Assembly (NCBI GenBank): GCA_027422505.1
Contig: JAPQWV010000017.1
Location: 18,973,501 to 19,037,500 of the forward strand
Direction of reading: 5' to 3'
Length of the DNA stretch: 64,000 bases
Origin: Craterostigma plantagineum
Taxonomy: Eukaryota > Streptophyta > Magnoliopsida > Lamiales > Linderniaceae
The position numbers were made by a program, and so were the translations under genes. Shown here one piece after another: positions 10,966-21,654 of this stretch (its first letter is position 1; the number at the start of each line of letters is the position of its first letter). A model generated the notes under the pieces. That model had not been told where the DNA came from. It saw nothing but the letters and a program-made list of their open reading frames with translations, and did not search any database.

Positions 10966-11707
10966 TCAGACCCTCGAAGATATGCTCCGAGCTTGTGTCT
11001 TAGACTTCAAAGGGAGCTGGAGCAAATTTCTTCCTCTGATCGAATTCTCGTATAACAACAGTTATCATTCTTCAATCGGGATGGCACCGTACGAAGCTTT
11101 ATACGGGCGCAAATGTCGATCCCCGATCCACTGGGACGAGATCGGTGAGCGAGCACTCTTAGGTCCCGATATGATACGAGAAATGACGGAGGCGGTCACC
11201 AAAATTCGAGAAAGAATGCAGACAGCCCAAAGTCGTCAGAAGAGCTATGCTGATCAACGACGAAGGCCACTAGAGTTCTTGGAAGGCGATCGGGTGTTCT
11301 TGAAGATATCTCCTATGAGAGGCGTGAAAAGATTCGGAAAGAAGGGCAAGCTCAGTCCAAGGTACATTGGTCCTTTCCAAATCCTTAAGAGAGTCGGGGA
11401 AGTTGCATATCAACTGGAGTTACCAGCCTCGTTAGCCCAAGTCCACGACGTATTTCACGTATCAACCTTACGTAAATACGTTACGAACCCGAATCATGTA
11501 CTAGGAAGCGAATCACTTCACCAGCAACTCAAGCCGAACCTGAGCTACGAAGAGGAGCCAGTTGAAATCTTAGTGCGCGAAGTGAAGCGACTTCGGAATA
11601 AAAATATTCCGTTAGTCAAAGTACTGTGGCGAAGCCAAGCGGTTGAAGAAGCCACGTGGGAGCGAGAAGATGATATGAAGAATCGTTATCCCGAATTATT
11701 TCTTTAG
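10966..11707 (+). pseudogene. Chromovirus integrase C-terminus and chromodomain (right arm)
   Basis: A frame open for 241 codons from 10982 starts inside the integrase core, upstream of it in the same frame being QTLED. It runs through FLPLIEFSYNNSYHSSIGMA and PYEALYGRKCRSPIHWDE, then the GPY/F module (LSPRYIGPFQILKRVGEVAY). It ends in a chromodomain-like tail (EEEPVEILVREVKRLRNK, LVKVLWRSQAVEEATWE) and ELFL before the stop. This matches Tekay/Del-type chromoviruses, where the tail is thought to steer integration towards marked chromatin. It is intact but lacks the catalytic N-terminal half. A purine tract and an LTR follow directly. Its better preservation than the left arm fits a different parent copy. 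Confidence 0.9.
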
Positions 11708-11734
11708 AGGTGATTTCGGGGACGAAATTCTTGT

Positions 11735-11748
11735 AAGGGGGGGGAGAA
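11735..11748 (+). promoter_or_regulatory. Polypurine tract of right arm
   Basis: AAGGGGGGGGAGAA precedes the TGTAATACCCG start of the right LTR. The upstream GGGGACGAAATTCTTG mirrors the left arm on the other strand. Confidence 0.85.
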
Positions 11749-14051
11749 TGTAATACCCGTAAAAATTTAATACGGGATTATTTCAATAATATTCGGAATG
11801 TGTGAAGTCGATTTCGAACATACACCGATTTCTTTCCGTGTCGAGCCAAGAATTTACGATTGGACCCGAGGAATTTAAAAGGGGCCGAAAAATGAGAAAC
11901 TAAAGCTCAAATATAAAAAAAAAAATTGAAAGGGAGGACTAAAATAATTGAAGGTGGGTGGGAAGTTTCCTTCATGATGACAAGGAACCCACATGGCATC
12001 CTCAATATTCCTCCTCCATGCATGTGAGGGTAGGGTATCTTTGAAATACCATTCAACAACTAATACACATGGAGGGCAAAATAAATAAATAAGGTGAAAG
12101 GAAAGAAAGAAGGGAGAGAGGCCGAGAGATAGAGGGAGAAAGGGAGAAAGAAGAAGAAAAAAAAAGAAGAAGAAGAAAGAAAGAAAGGAGAAGGAGGAGG
12201 AGGAGAAAATTCTCCGGAAGCTCGGGATCGAAGCTCTCGGGTCGGGATCATACGACACAACATGTTACGTAGCTCTCTACGGATTAAGGTAGGTGAAGAT
12301 CACCTACACACGTAAACAAGTTTTGAATCCGTGAATTTTTCGTGATTGCATGATCTCTTTCGAACTTATACGTGTTTACGTGCTAAACGTGAATTTCTTG
12401 TATGATTTTCGCGATGATGCTTACATGCTAAAATTCGGCCAGCTTAATACCTTAATCTTTATGAAGTTTAGGTCTATGAAACATAAGAATAGAGTTAGAG
12501 GACTTGTGATTAAGAGGATAGAACAAAACTTGGGGAGGATTAGTGTTTTCTAGGGTTTTCTTTATCCATTTCGGCCAAGAGGTTCAAAAATTTATATCTC
12601 ACGATCTAGAATTCGGATTAAAAATCCCTTTGGACAGAATCAAGATTTGCAAGTTGTTTATCTATGTTTAAAATTTCAGGTCCATCGGACGTCGTTTACC
12701 CTGTGATCATTGAGAGATACTAAACTGTCGCCAAACAGCCGTATAAAATAGTTTTTGTTTTTTTAATTTGGAGACTAGATTGAAAAGTTTCAAAAATCTG
12801 GGTGCTGAGAATGTAAAATCCAAAAAAGGGAGATTTTTAAAGAAATATAAAGCTTTTGGGGCAGATTTGAAATTTGGCATAAATAATTGGGGCCCTTTGT
12901 CTAATTTTCAAAAATTAGGGGACTAGATTGAAAAGTTTAAGAATCTAGGGGCTGAGAATGTAAAACTCCGAACGGGGAGATTTTTAAAGAAATATATAGC
13001 TTTCGGGGCTAATCTGAAATTTTTAAAGTAAATTATGAGATTTTGGGATTTTAAGTGCAAAAACAATTCATAAAGATATTTGTAAATTAGAAATTTAAGT
13101 GATATTTTGAAAATTGGACGTTAGAATTTTAAAATATATTAAATTAGGGACCAATTGTGAAATTAGGGTCTTAAAGTAAAAAGGATTAAATTTTGGGAAC
13201 TATTAGTGAATTTAGGGAGAGTTTCTGTGGTTAAGGTTTCGGGTCGATTAAATCGAAACGCGGATTTTGGTCTCGAACTATTTGGTGTATGATAGTTTTT
13301 TTTAGATTGGGCCGATATGTTGTTGTTTAATATGATGCATTTTATATGTTGCATACTATTTGCACGACATTTGCATACACATGTACGAAAAGAGAGAACT
13401 GTGGGGAGTCACGGTAATATTGTATAGTGATGTTCAGTGGGGTAGTTTATGACCGATTGATGGTTGTCGAATGGTATGAGTTGAGGTTAGGACTAAGGCG
13501 CACTATATGATTGAGATGTGGGGAGTGGGCCTCCCGAGCTACTGACCCTTGTGGGGAGTGGGGCCTCCCGAGCTACGGACCCCTGCGCGCGTGTTGCCTT
13601 TAGTACCTAAGCCTCGGGCCCTGAATGTGATGTGATGATATGAGATATGAGATATGAGAAAAGAGTCGAGCGTGTATATTTGTGAGATAAGTCGAGATTG
13701 GGATGCGAGAGCATTTGCATTCATGCATATTTTCATCTACTGGGCAAAAGCTCAGGGTTTACGTGTGTAGGTAAGACGGCTGATGGCGGTGACTCCACGG
13801 ACTTTTGAGGGCGGCGCAGTACATGGGACGCGACCTGTGGAACGAGTTTATGTTTCGTGTTTTTAAATTTGTGTTTGGACTTATTGGGCTTCGGCCAAAT
13901 GAATCAAAATGTGTTTGTGTTTGGACTTATGGATTTAGACATCGAATGTATTTGTATTATTATATTTTAAAAGTTTTAATTAAATGGGTTTTCCGCTGCT
14001 TACGCTGCGAAAATCCGCCAAAATACGTATCTAGGAAGTTGGGTCGTTACA
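11749..14051 (+). repeat. Chromovirus LTR, right arm of palindrome
   Basis: 2303 bp, TGTAATACCCG...GGTCGTTACA on the plus strand. From about 12275 to the end it matches the left arm at roughly 95%, apart from a ~150-bp internal duplication around 12880-13010. Before that it differs and has its own GA-rich purine stretch (12090-12210). It carries a stem-loop over a GGTAGGTGA donor-like word at 12289-12307 and an acceptor-like TGTGTAG at 13770. Confidence 0.9.
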
Positions 14052-14056
14052 GCTTA

Positions 14057-14892
14057 AGCCCATACAATGATCGTTTCAGCTAGCAGACCAGAGAATCAAC
14101 AAGTTGATAACCAGGCGGAGGACGCATGTAGACATCCTCATTAAGAAATCCATGACGAAATGCGTTGTTAATGTCGAGTTGCTCATGTGGCCAGGATTTT
14201 GCTGCGGCCAAAGCAGTCGCACTGTGACTGGTTTGGCCACGGGAGAAAAACTATCGAAGTAGTCGACTCCTTCTACTTGACTGTAGCCTTTAGCTACAAG
14301 GCGGGCTTTACGTTTCTCAATGGAGCCATCTACTTTACATTTGACTTTGAAGACCCACAACCAATGGTTTTCTTCCCTTTTGGTAGTTGAGTAAGAACCA
14401 AGTCTCATTAGCTTCAAGCGCTGTGAGCTCATTTCTCATGCCATCAGCCCACTCCGATAGTTCTTGGCCTCATCATAGGTCCGTGGTTCATGGATATTTT
14501 GCAGATTTGCTAAGAAGCACTTATACGTAGGAGAAAAAGAAGGATTGATATAGAAAGGGTAAGTATGAGGTGTGTATAGAGTAGAAGATACTGATTGCGC
14601 GGAAGACTTGTGTCACGTGGCTACCTATTGTCAGATATGTAGTCATTCAGTCAAGTAGGAATATGTTTTGCTCTAGAACTTCGTCTAAAATAAGGATGGG
14701 AAATATATGAGGATGATGGGTTAATATGGGAAGTGGTAGGTTCATTAGCAGATTCTATTTGGTCTGAGGTATGGCTGTTCCCAAGAGGTTGTGAAGGGGA
14801 AGTTGGATGTTGTATATCAGTATAATAGGGAGCATCATATGACACTTCCAGATTAATCGACACGTGGTGTGTGAATGAAAAGTGCGACATGT
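14057..14892 (-). pseudogene. Copia RT N-terminal part and integrase-RT linker
   Basis: Minus strand: a linker segment (14651-14890) ending RRSSRAKHIPT, typical of the region before Copia RT. Further on, the RT start reads [40 protein letters not shown] and AKPVTVRLL (14390-14220). It continues the RT at 4885-5977 once the palindromic insertion is removed. Frames change near 14435 and again before the GCTTA junction. Confidence 0.9.
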
Positions 14893-16248
14893 AATAATTA
14901 AAACGAATACCTAATTACTCTCACCGACGTGCGATAGGCAGTGAGTGGACTTATCGTGTGTAGTGCAGTAAAGTGAGTAGACGAGTATCGAACACAAGGA
15001 ATAAACTAAGTACTAGTAGTGACCTATCGACTCGATATTTAGCCTAAATAAAATACGCAGATTGTTTTGTGACTTAACCTAACAGATCACTCCTAAATCA
15101 ACCAGAGATTCAAAGAACACGCTTAAAGCTGGTACGAAGCTTTTAAATAATAGAGATGTGCTCGAGATTCGAATCCCGCTAGGTACTGTCGGCTAAGACA
15201 ATAAATTAGCGCTCCTACGTGATTCTGACTAGATCGCAGTAATTTTCTACCCGCTCGCGAGTTTGCTGTCGCCCTAAACGCTCGCGGGGATCTACAATTC
15301 AGTAATTACTAATTGCGAGGATCGAGTATTTGCTTTCGCCCTATACTCGAATCATATCTTCTACGAACGGTCTAAAGGTTGTTTAGCCGTCGCCCTAAAC
15401 GTTTTCCCACACGATCACTTTAACACATAGAAATATTAAAGCAACGAAACAGATTCATAAAACAATAAATAGTCAAAACACAAAGTCACGATAATTATAT
15501 GTCTTAACTACGAAAGATCCTAGCGTTCATCTAATCCCAAACACAAAAGGGATCTAGCTACGCATAATAGACGGGAAAACAACGAAAGTGATAAGAAATA
15601 AAGGCGAAGAACTCATAATCTTGATATACGGATGATCTGCGATGGTGGTGCGAGAGTATCTTCGTCTGCGTTCAATTTGGCGTGATTGCGTCGTTGCTCC
15701 GTCTCTTGCGCTCCGGGATGCAATTCTGCACTCTTTTGGCTCTTTTTTCGTCCCTGGACGGTTTAGGTTTGATCTCCGGTGAAAAAGTCCTTTTCTGGGT
15801 CGAATTTGGGCTTTTTATACTAATTTACATAACGGTCACGGCCTGGGACATGGGCCGTCACGGCCGTGACCATCATCCTCTCGCGTCTCGTCACTCGCTG
15901 CCTCATGTCATGGCCAAGTGCATAAGGCGTCATGGCCGTGACCATCTTCAGTCGATCTCTCTGCCAAGTGTCACGGCCAGGTGCTTAATGTGTCACGGCC
16001 GTGACCCCTATCAGTCCAACTTTCTGTCCTTCGTCACGGCCGCGTGCACTAGGTGTCACGGCCGTGACCTTCACCAGTTTTCATTGTTTTGCACCGTTTT
16101 ACTCCTTTTCGCCCGAAACTCGTCCTAAGCTCCTTCAATATAAAAATAAGTGTAAATATAGCAATAAATGCATAAATTGATTGCTAAAGCTCTATTATAC
16201 CCCAAATAAATACCATGGTAAACGCATTGAAATGCGTTTATCACAGAT
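14893..16248 (-). mobile_element. LTR-like insertion (solo LTR?) with palindrome array
   Basis: About 1356 bp separates the integrase C-terminus from the RT linker of the Copia element. A possible duplication, CATGT, lies at 14888-14892 and 16249-16253. The resulting ends are not TG/CA; the alternative TG...CA edges (about 14890 and 16243-16245) give no matching duplication, so the exact borders are uncertain. On the minus strand there is a TATA-like GTATAAAAAGCCC near 15815, and the LTR-like start GATAAACGCATTTCAATGCG contains a hairpin. The 148-codon plus-strand frame at 15682-16128 translates the repeat array and is not a gene. I read it as a Gypsy-type solo LTR. Confidence 0.55.
15830..16070. 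repeat. Four ~65-bp units with GTCACGGCCGTGAC palindrome
   Basis: Each unit has GTCACGGCC (or GTCATGGCC), about 18 variable bases, then the perfect palindrome GTCACGGCCGTGAC or a one-base variant. Copies centre near 15865, 15930, 15995 and 16060. The array sits in the upstream (U3-like) half of the LTR-like insert, on the minus strand before the TATA-like box. Confidence 0.85.
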
Positions 16249-18761
16249 CATGTGTAGCTTTGGGTAATATTGGATCAGGGAATAAAGACAACCCATTATC
16301 TCTTTCAATATTTCTGGTTTGAAATGGAAAAATGTCTTCATGGAAAATGACATCACGGGATATAATAATGGTTTCAGTAGTGAGGACATAGACCTTGTAT
16401 GCTTTTTGGCCAGTGGGATATCCAAGAAATACACCTCGAATGGCTCGTGGTGCAAGTTTATCTTTGTGAGGGATGACATTTGTGGCAAAACAAAGGCATC
16501 CAAAGGTTTTAAATGACTTAGATCTGGAGCAGTGCCATAGAGAATCTAATATGGGCTTTGCCACCGTAATTTTGCAGATGGCAATCTGTTTATAAGGTAG
16601 GTAGAAACAAGAAGTGCATCACCCCAAAACCCCTTGGGAAGACCAGATTGAAACATAATGCATCGGGCCATTTGTAATAGGTGTTTATGTTTTCGCTCAA
16701 CAACACCGTTTTGTTGAGGTGTGTAGGGACAAGTTTTTTGATGGATGATACCGAGGTTCGAAGGTTTTGATAGGCTAGGCTAAGAAATTCACTTCCATTA
16801 TCAAATATGTTTCAGAGTTTTTTGGAACTGATTTTGGATCATAAAAAAAAATCTGAGTAAGGTGACAGCTTGAGATTTAAATGTCATGAGAAAGGTCCAA
16901 GTGGCTCTACTATGATCATCAACTTTAGTTAAGAAATAGTGACAATCATTGTAGGTTTTATGCTTGTAAGGGCCCCATATGTCAATGTGTATGAGATCGA
17001 AGCAAGATTGGGATTTTGTGCGGCTTATGGGAAATTGTAGACGTTGTTGTTTGGAAAGGGGACAAATCTCACATCAAGTGTATTGCGTATGGGTCGAATC
17101 AATACATGATATGTGACTCATGACAGTAGAAGATGTGTGACCTAGTCGACTATGCCAAATATGATGGTCAGGCCGACTTACAATGTTATTTGATAGATGT
17201 TTGGGGTAGAAACAGAAGTACTTAGGGTCGAAAACTGCTTGATCCTACTCGGCTTGAAAGAATCCTCATCCAATATGTATAGCTTGTTAACAACCCGTCC
17301 ACAGCCGCAATCCTCTTAGTCGTTTGGTCCTGTAGAATGCAATAGTCAGTAGAAAAAAGGGTGATCAGGTTGTTCTGTTTGGCTAATTTGTGGATTGATA
17401 TTAGGTTATACTGGAAATCGGGTATATGTAGAACATCTGGCAATATAAAATCTTAGGAATGAGGCACATCTCCTATATATTTAATGACTTTAATGGTGCC
17501 ATCAGGAAGGTAAACAGGTGAAAAGAAGTTACTGGTTTATGAGAAGGCATAGGTTTTAGGTCATGTACCATGTGGTTGGTAGCTCCACTGTCTAGTACCC
17601 AAGACCACAGACCCAGAGTTTCAGTGAACTTAGAAGTATGTTGTAATTCATACCTAAGAATTCGCCAAAATGCGAATAGTTTACCATATTATCAGCACTC
17701 TGTCCCGCAGGCTGTTTCCCATCAATCATCCTTCGAACTTCTTGTTGCAACAAGTTCAGACTGTTCATCATCTCCTGCAGTTAATGAGAATGGTTCTCCT
17801 TGCTATCTGGAAGTGGTTCCATGACATTCATCATCTTCCTTTGCTGGGTATTTTGATATTTATATGCTGGTGCAAGAGACTGTATCTTGTTATTCTTATC
17901 CTTCAGTTCTTGCCACCATTCAGGAAATCCATGTAGGAGAATGCATCCGCTCCTTGCATGCCCATTTCTTTTGCAGTGGTCACACCACAATCTCTTCCTT
18001 TCTTCCTTGCTTAAGATCGCTTTCCTTGCCTCAGTGCATTTGTGTGTCATAAAAGCACTGGTGACATTCGAATCAGGCATGAACATGCTAACTTTCTTCT
18101 GGTTTTCAACATCATCACCATTTAGTAAGATTTGTTCTCGTCAGGCAAGGGACCCATCATGAGGATATGGTGTTTAACCCCTTCATAACTATCATTTAGC
18201 CCCATTAGGAATTGGACGATGTACTTTTGTTCTCCTTTTGTTCAATCATTACCCTTGCCGCACATGTACACTGCACCGGCGGATCAATGTGGTTTATTTC
18301 ATCCCAACACCTCTTCAACTTTGTAAAATAGAGATCGAGTGGCAGACTTCTTGTGTGATGGAAACGATTTTCTTTTGTAAATTGAACACCTGCGGCGCAT
18401 TTGAAGTACCATATCTCATTTTCAGGGCCTCCCGCAGAACCATAGCATTCGACGAGAAGGCAAATCCCACCGCAATCTCCTTTGACATCGAGTTAATCAG
18501 CCAAGACACTACCATAAAATTCACCTATTGCCATGCCTCGTGATTTGAATCAGTGACCGCAGGCTCCTTAATTCGACCATTGACAAATCCCAATTTCTTT
18601 TTAGCTCCTAACGCAATAGTCATCGCGTGGCTCCATGATGCATAATTGTCTCTGGTTAACAGATTCGTGACGAGAATCATCCCCGGGGAATCAGATCCAT
18701 GAAGCACAAAAGCTAGCGAATTATCCACCTCAGAATTTGGTTGAATTTGATTTTCCGCCAT
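16249..18761 (-). pseudogene. Copia gag, zinc knuckle, pre-integrase and integrase
   Basis: Gag begins at 18761 with MAENQIQPNSEVDNSLAF and LLTRDNYASWSHAMTIALG, and shifts frame after EAWQ (18525). The CCHC knuckle CDHCKRNGHARSGC follows in the 17781-18086 frame, then HGFPEWWQEL. The pre-integrase region includes DVLHIPDFQYNLISIHKLAK (17440-17380). The integrase region runs through CPLSKQQRL-like and HIDIWGPYKHKTY text and ends with FGCLCFATNVIPHKDKLAPR and RGVFLGYPTGQKAYKVY (16530-16430). Several frameshifts and stops mean no product is expected. The next segment, after the 14893-16248 insert, is at 14057-14892. Confidence 0.9.
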
Positions 18762-18821
18762 GTGCAGAAGATTCGTAGTCGAAGAATAGAATAGAACAAT
18801 AATAGATCAAATAATCAGAAG

Positions 18822-19155
18822 TGTTAGGATTATTTTATTGTGTTCAATTAAATTAGGTTATCTTAATCTTGTAATTAATTTAAGTGAACTGGGCTTTAAT
18901 GTTTTAGAGCCCAGTGATTTATTCTTGTAATGGGCTTACAAGGGCCCAAGTATTATATATCAACTTGTGGTATAAATACTAAAACTCTAACACATATTTA
19001 TGTGTGTCTTGTGTGTTAAAATTATAGAGAGAGAATTTTGTGAAGCCACCAACCTTCAAACACACACACGCACCCCACGTTGAAGCAATTCTTCCATCTT
19101 AAATCGTGGTAAATTCATTCTAGATTAGTATTGTTGGATCAAATAGGGACCAACA
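18822..19155 (+). repeat. 5' LTR of non-autonomous element
   Basis: 334 bp; begins TGTTAGGATTATTTTATTG and ends AGGGACCAACA. It contains GTATAAATACT as a likely TATA box near 18970. Confidence 0.93.
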
Positions 19156-19157
19156 AG

Positions 19158-19169
19158 TGGTATCAGAGC
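19158..19169 (+). promoter_or_regulatory. Primer binding site (initiator tRNA-Met)
   Basis: TGGTATCAGAGC, two bases after the 5' LTR, is the standard complement to the 3' end of plant initiator tRNA-Met. Confidence 0.9.
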
Positions 19170-19479
19170 AAACACGTTTGGATTTGAGTGAGATTTCTGA
19201 AATTTTTGGGTATTTTTTTGGGTTCGAATTTCTGCTATTTCTTGAGTTTTTGAGTTGATTTTACTGATTTTATAAGCTCAAGAGGTAATTAGGTTGTTTT
19301 CAAGTGATTTGAAGTGATTACCCAACTTTTTTCAGTTTATTTTGGGTGAGTTTGGGTAGAAATCGATCTGTTTTTCGTCAGTTTTCTGTCTAGATTGCTA
19401 CAGTACCTTATTCTGGGCACTTTTATCCAGTTTCGGGCATCTTCATTCAGTTTCGGGCATTTTTATTCAGTTTTGAGCG

Positions 19480-19935
19480 AAATTGGCTGGTCAAACCCGA
19501 AACTGGACTGGTCAACACCTGAAATTTGACTAGTTAATCCAATTTTGACTGGTCAAACCCGAAACTGGACTGGTCAACACCTGAAATTTGACTAGTTAAT
19601 CCAATTTTGACTGGTCAAACCCGAAAGTGGACTGGTCAACCCGAAACTTGACTGGTCAACACCCAAAAGTGGACTGATTTAATAAAAAAATCACTGTAGC
19701 AGTTTCGCCCGAAACACTGTAGCAATTCAATCTAATAGCCCGACTGTAAATTTTCACTGTAGCAATTTCGCCCGAAACACTGTAGCACATCACTGTAGCA
19801 CCTGAAACACTGTAGCAATTCAATCTAATAGCCCGATTGCAAATGATTTTCACAAATTAACTGTAGCAAATTCGTCATACTCACTGTAGCAATTCGCCCA
19901 AAACGCTACAGTACCCGAAACTGCTACAGTATCCC
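19480..19935. repeat. Leader repeats: GACTGGTCAA and CTGTAGCA blocks
   Basis: 19490-19675 holds about three copies of a ~75-bp unit built on GACTGGTCAAACCCGAAACT and GACTAGTTAATCCAATTTT. 19690-19935 holds about ten CACTGTAGCA words, the last two as the reverse complement TGCTACAG. This occupies the transcribed leader between PBS and gag. Confidence 0.85.
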
Positions 19936-20432
19936 CATTTTAAAAAAAATCTTTCAAAATTTTCTGAATTTGTTTTTTTTATCATTGGTAGAAATAAAAA
20001 AAATTTAAAATTTAAAATTAATAATATATATATATATATATATATATAATTTCTGAATCCAACGGACACAGTCTCTTTTAAAACTTTTTCGAAATTTTCT
20101 AAATAAATTTTTTGGGTCCAAAATTTTCGGTGTAGACGACGTTTCGTAAAATCTTTTTTTTAAAAGCAAATACACAAAACGTGTCAACGATCATTTATAT
20201 CCAACAATCAAGTTAGGACATTGGCAACTTATAGAGAAAGTTTTGATAATTTTCACGAAGGTTTCGAAATTATCTCAAAATATTTAGGTGCACACCAAAA
20301 AAATTTCGACACTGACTTTCTTCGATACTTCACGATACTTCTCAAGTAAACCAAACTTTTCGAAACAGAACTTCCAAAAGCCAATTTGTTTTAAACAAAA
20401 AAAAATTAATTAATAATATTATATTAATCAAA

Positions 20433-21648
20433 ATGGATGCTCAAGCTAGGAAAATTGAGGAATTAGAAGCAAAACTTGCTACTAATTACTCTGTGTTGCT
20501 TAAGCAACAAGAAAACCTAGCCTATGCTAATGAAGATTTGACCATTGCAAAGTCCAAGATCATTAGCTTAGAAACTAAGTTAGAAGATAGTGAAAAGAGG
20601 GTCTGCGAGATGAGTAATAGTTTACGTTTTGCGAAGCTGAGCAAAATGAAGTCTCATCAAAATATGAGACAGTCTTAGAAGAACAACGTATGCTTTACTC
20701 TACGATTAAACGGTTAGAGACTGATATTTCGAATTTAGGTCCAACAAACAAAAACTCTCCTTCTAACTTAATTTCTATTGGGGAAAATAATTTACATTAT
20801 CAAAAACCTACTCCTTGTTAGGAAATCAGAGGTTGCTAGTAAAATTTCGGAATTGAACGCAATCTTGGAATCTGAAAGAGTAGGTTTCCAACGCTGAAAA
20901 TGAAAAACTCTCAAAAGAGATTTTACTTCTAAAAATTTCCCCATCTTTATCTGTTTCCAATGATTTTTCAAGTAATATATCTTCCTCAAAACAGTTAAAG
21001 AAAACAAAACAAAAAACCAGCATCTTCGTTCCTAAAACCGAAAAGGCTTTTACTAATCATTCTAAGTCAATTTTGACTGAAGCTGAAACGTTAAGTAAAA
21101 GCAAAGCGCTAAAAATAGCTAAGGAACAAATAAAGATTAAAAAGGAGAAAGGAAAATCGGTATTATCTTCCAAAATTAAACCCGAGAATGTTCAAGGTTT
21201 TTCCTCTCCCATTCCTATCAAAAGGGAAGCGTGCAACGAAGAAGTTCCAATCTTTACATAGACGAACTTCTCAAATCCCGTAGACTCATCATTATAAAGT
21301 GAATGATGTGAAATCTTGTAGGCAACATGACTCATCATCCAATGACGCATATAGCGCCATAGGCTCATATTGCTACTTGAAATATCCAGTCCATATTCAT
21401 TCTAGAAAGCATCTTATGCGACTGGTTAGGGAGAAAATCTTTAGGTCTTCTACACCTAGGCACACATTCACCGGCGCTGAATTGTCATTTCCCTCTAAGG
21501 TTCACCAAACCTGGATTCCTAAATCACAAATCAAAGTGGATAGGACTTTAAAGGATGATTTAGGATCAATATCTGAACCAAATGTGCTTAACTTGTTTTC
21601 TGCTAACAAGGGAGGACCCATCCAAAAATGGGTACCAAAATCCCAATA
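20433..21648 (+). pseudogene. Broken gag-like region with coiled coil
   Basis: An 81-codon frame at 20433 encodes a heptad-rich stretch (KIEELEAKLATNY, SKIISLETKLEDSEKRV), a likely coiled coil. Stops and shifts follow, then Lys-rich text (SKALKIAKEQIKIKKEKGKS). A 116-codon frame at 21299-21649 ends with HQTWIPKSQIKVDR and NKGGPIQKWVPKSQ. The W-(V/I)-P-K ending resembles the linker after gag in some Copia polyproteins. No integrase or RT follows. The region is most likely a degraded gag of the element. Confidence 0.65.
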
Positions 21649-21654
21649 AAGTTT

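Larger units (their letters stand above)
5978..14051. mobile_element. Palindromic (inverted-LTR) chromovirus insertion
   Basis: A single insertion is flanked by the 5-bp duplication GCTTA at 5973-5977 and 14052-14056, inside the Copia RT. Its two LTRs are inverted relative to each other: 5978-8436 on the minus strand and 11749-14051 on the plus strand. Both outer edges are therefore the U5 end (GGTCGTTACA reading outward). Inside each LTR lies a polypurine tract preceded by pol sequence of the same polarity, so two 3' half-elements face outward from a centre near 10511-10965. Integrase-GPY/F-chromodomain content and a PPT with the plant chromovirus pattern GACGAAATTCTTGTAAGGGG indicate the Tekay/Del group of Ty3/Gypsy. 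No gag, PBS or complete RT is present. A normal element would show direct LTRs with a U3 end at one edge. Confidence 0.9.

Noticed and set aside
11875..12263. 127-aa and 67-aa Ser/Phe-rich ORFs
   Set aside because: Translations of the GA-rich tract in the right-arm LTR.
5978..14051. Ordinary chromovirus element with direct LTRs
   Set aside because: The 5978-8436 and 11749-14051 copies match only when one is reverse-complemented, and two polypurine tracts point in opposite directions.
15682..16128. 148-aa ORF with repeated HGRDH motifs
   Set aside because: It is the GTCACGGCCGTGAC array read in frame within an LTR-like insert.
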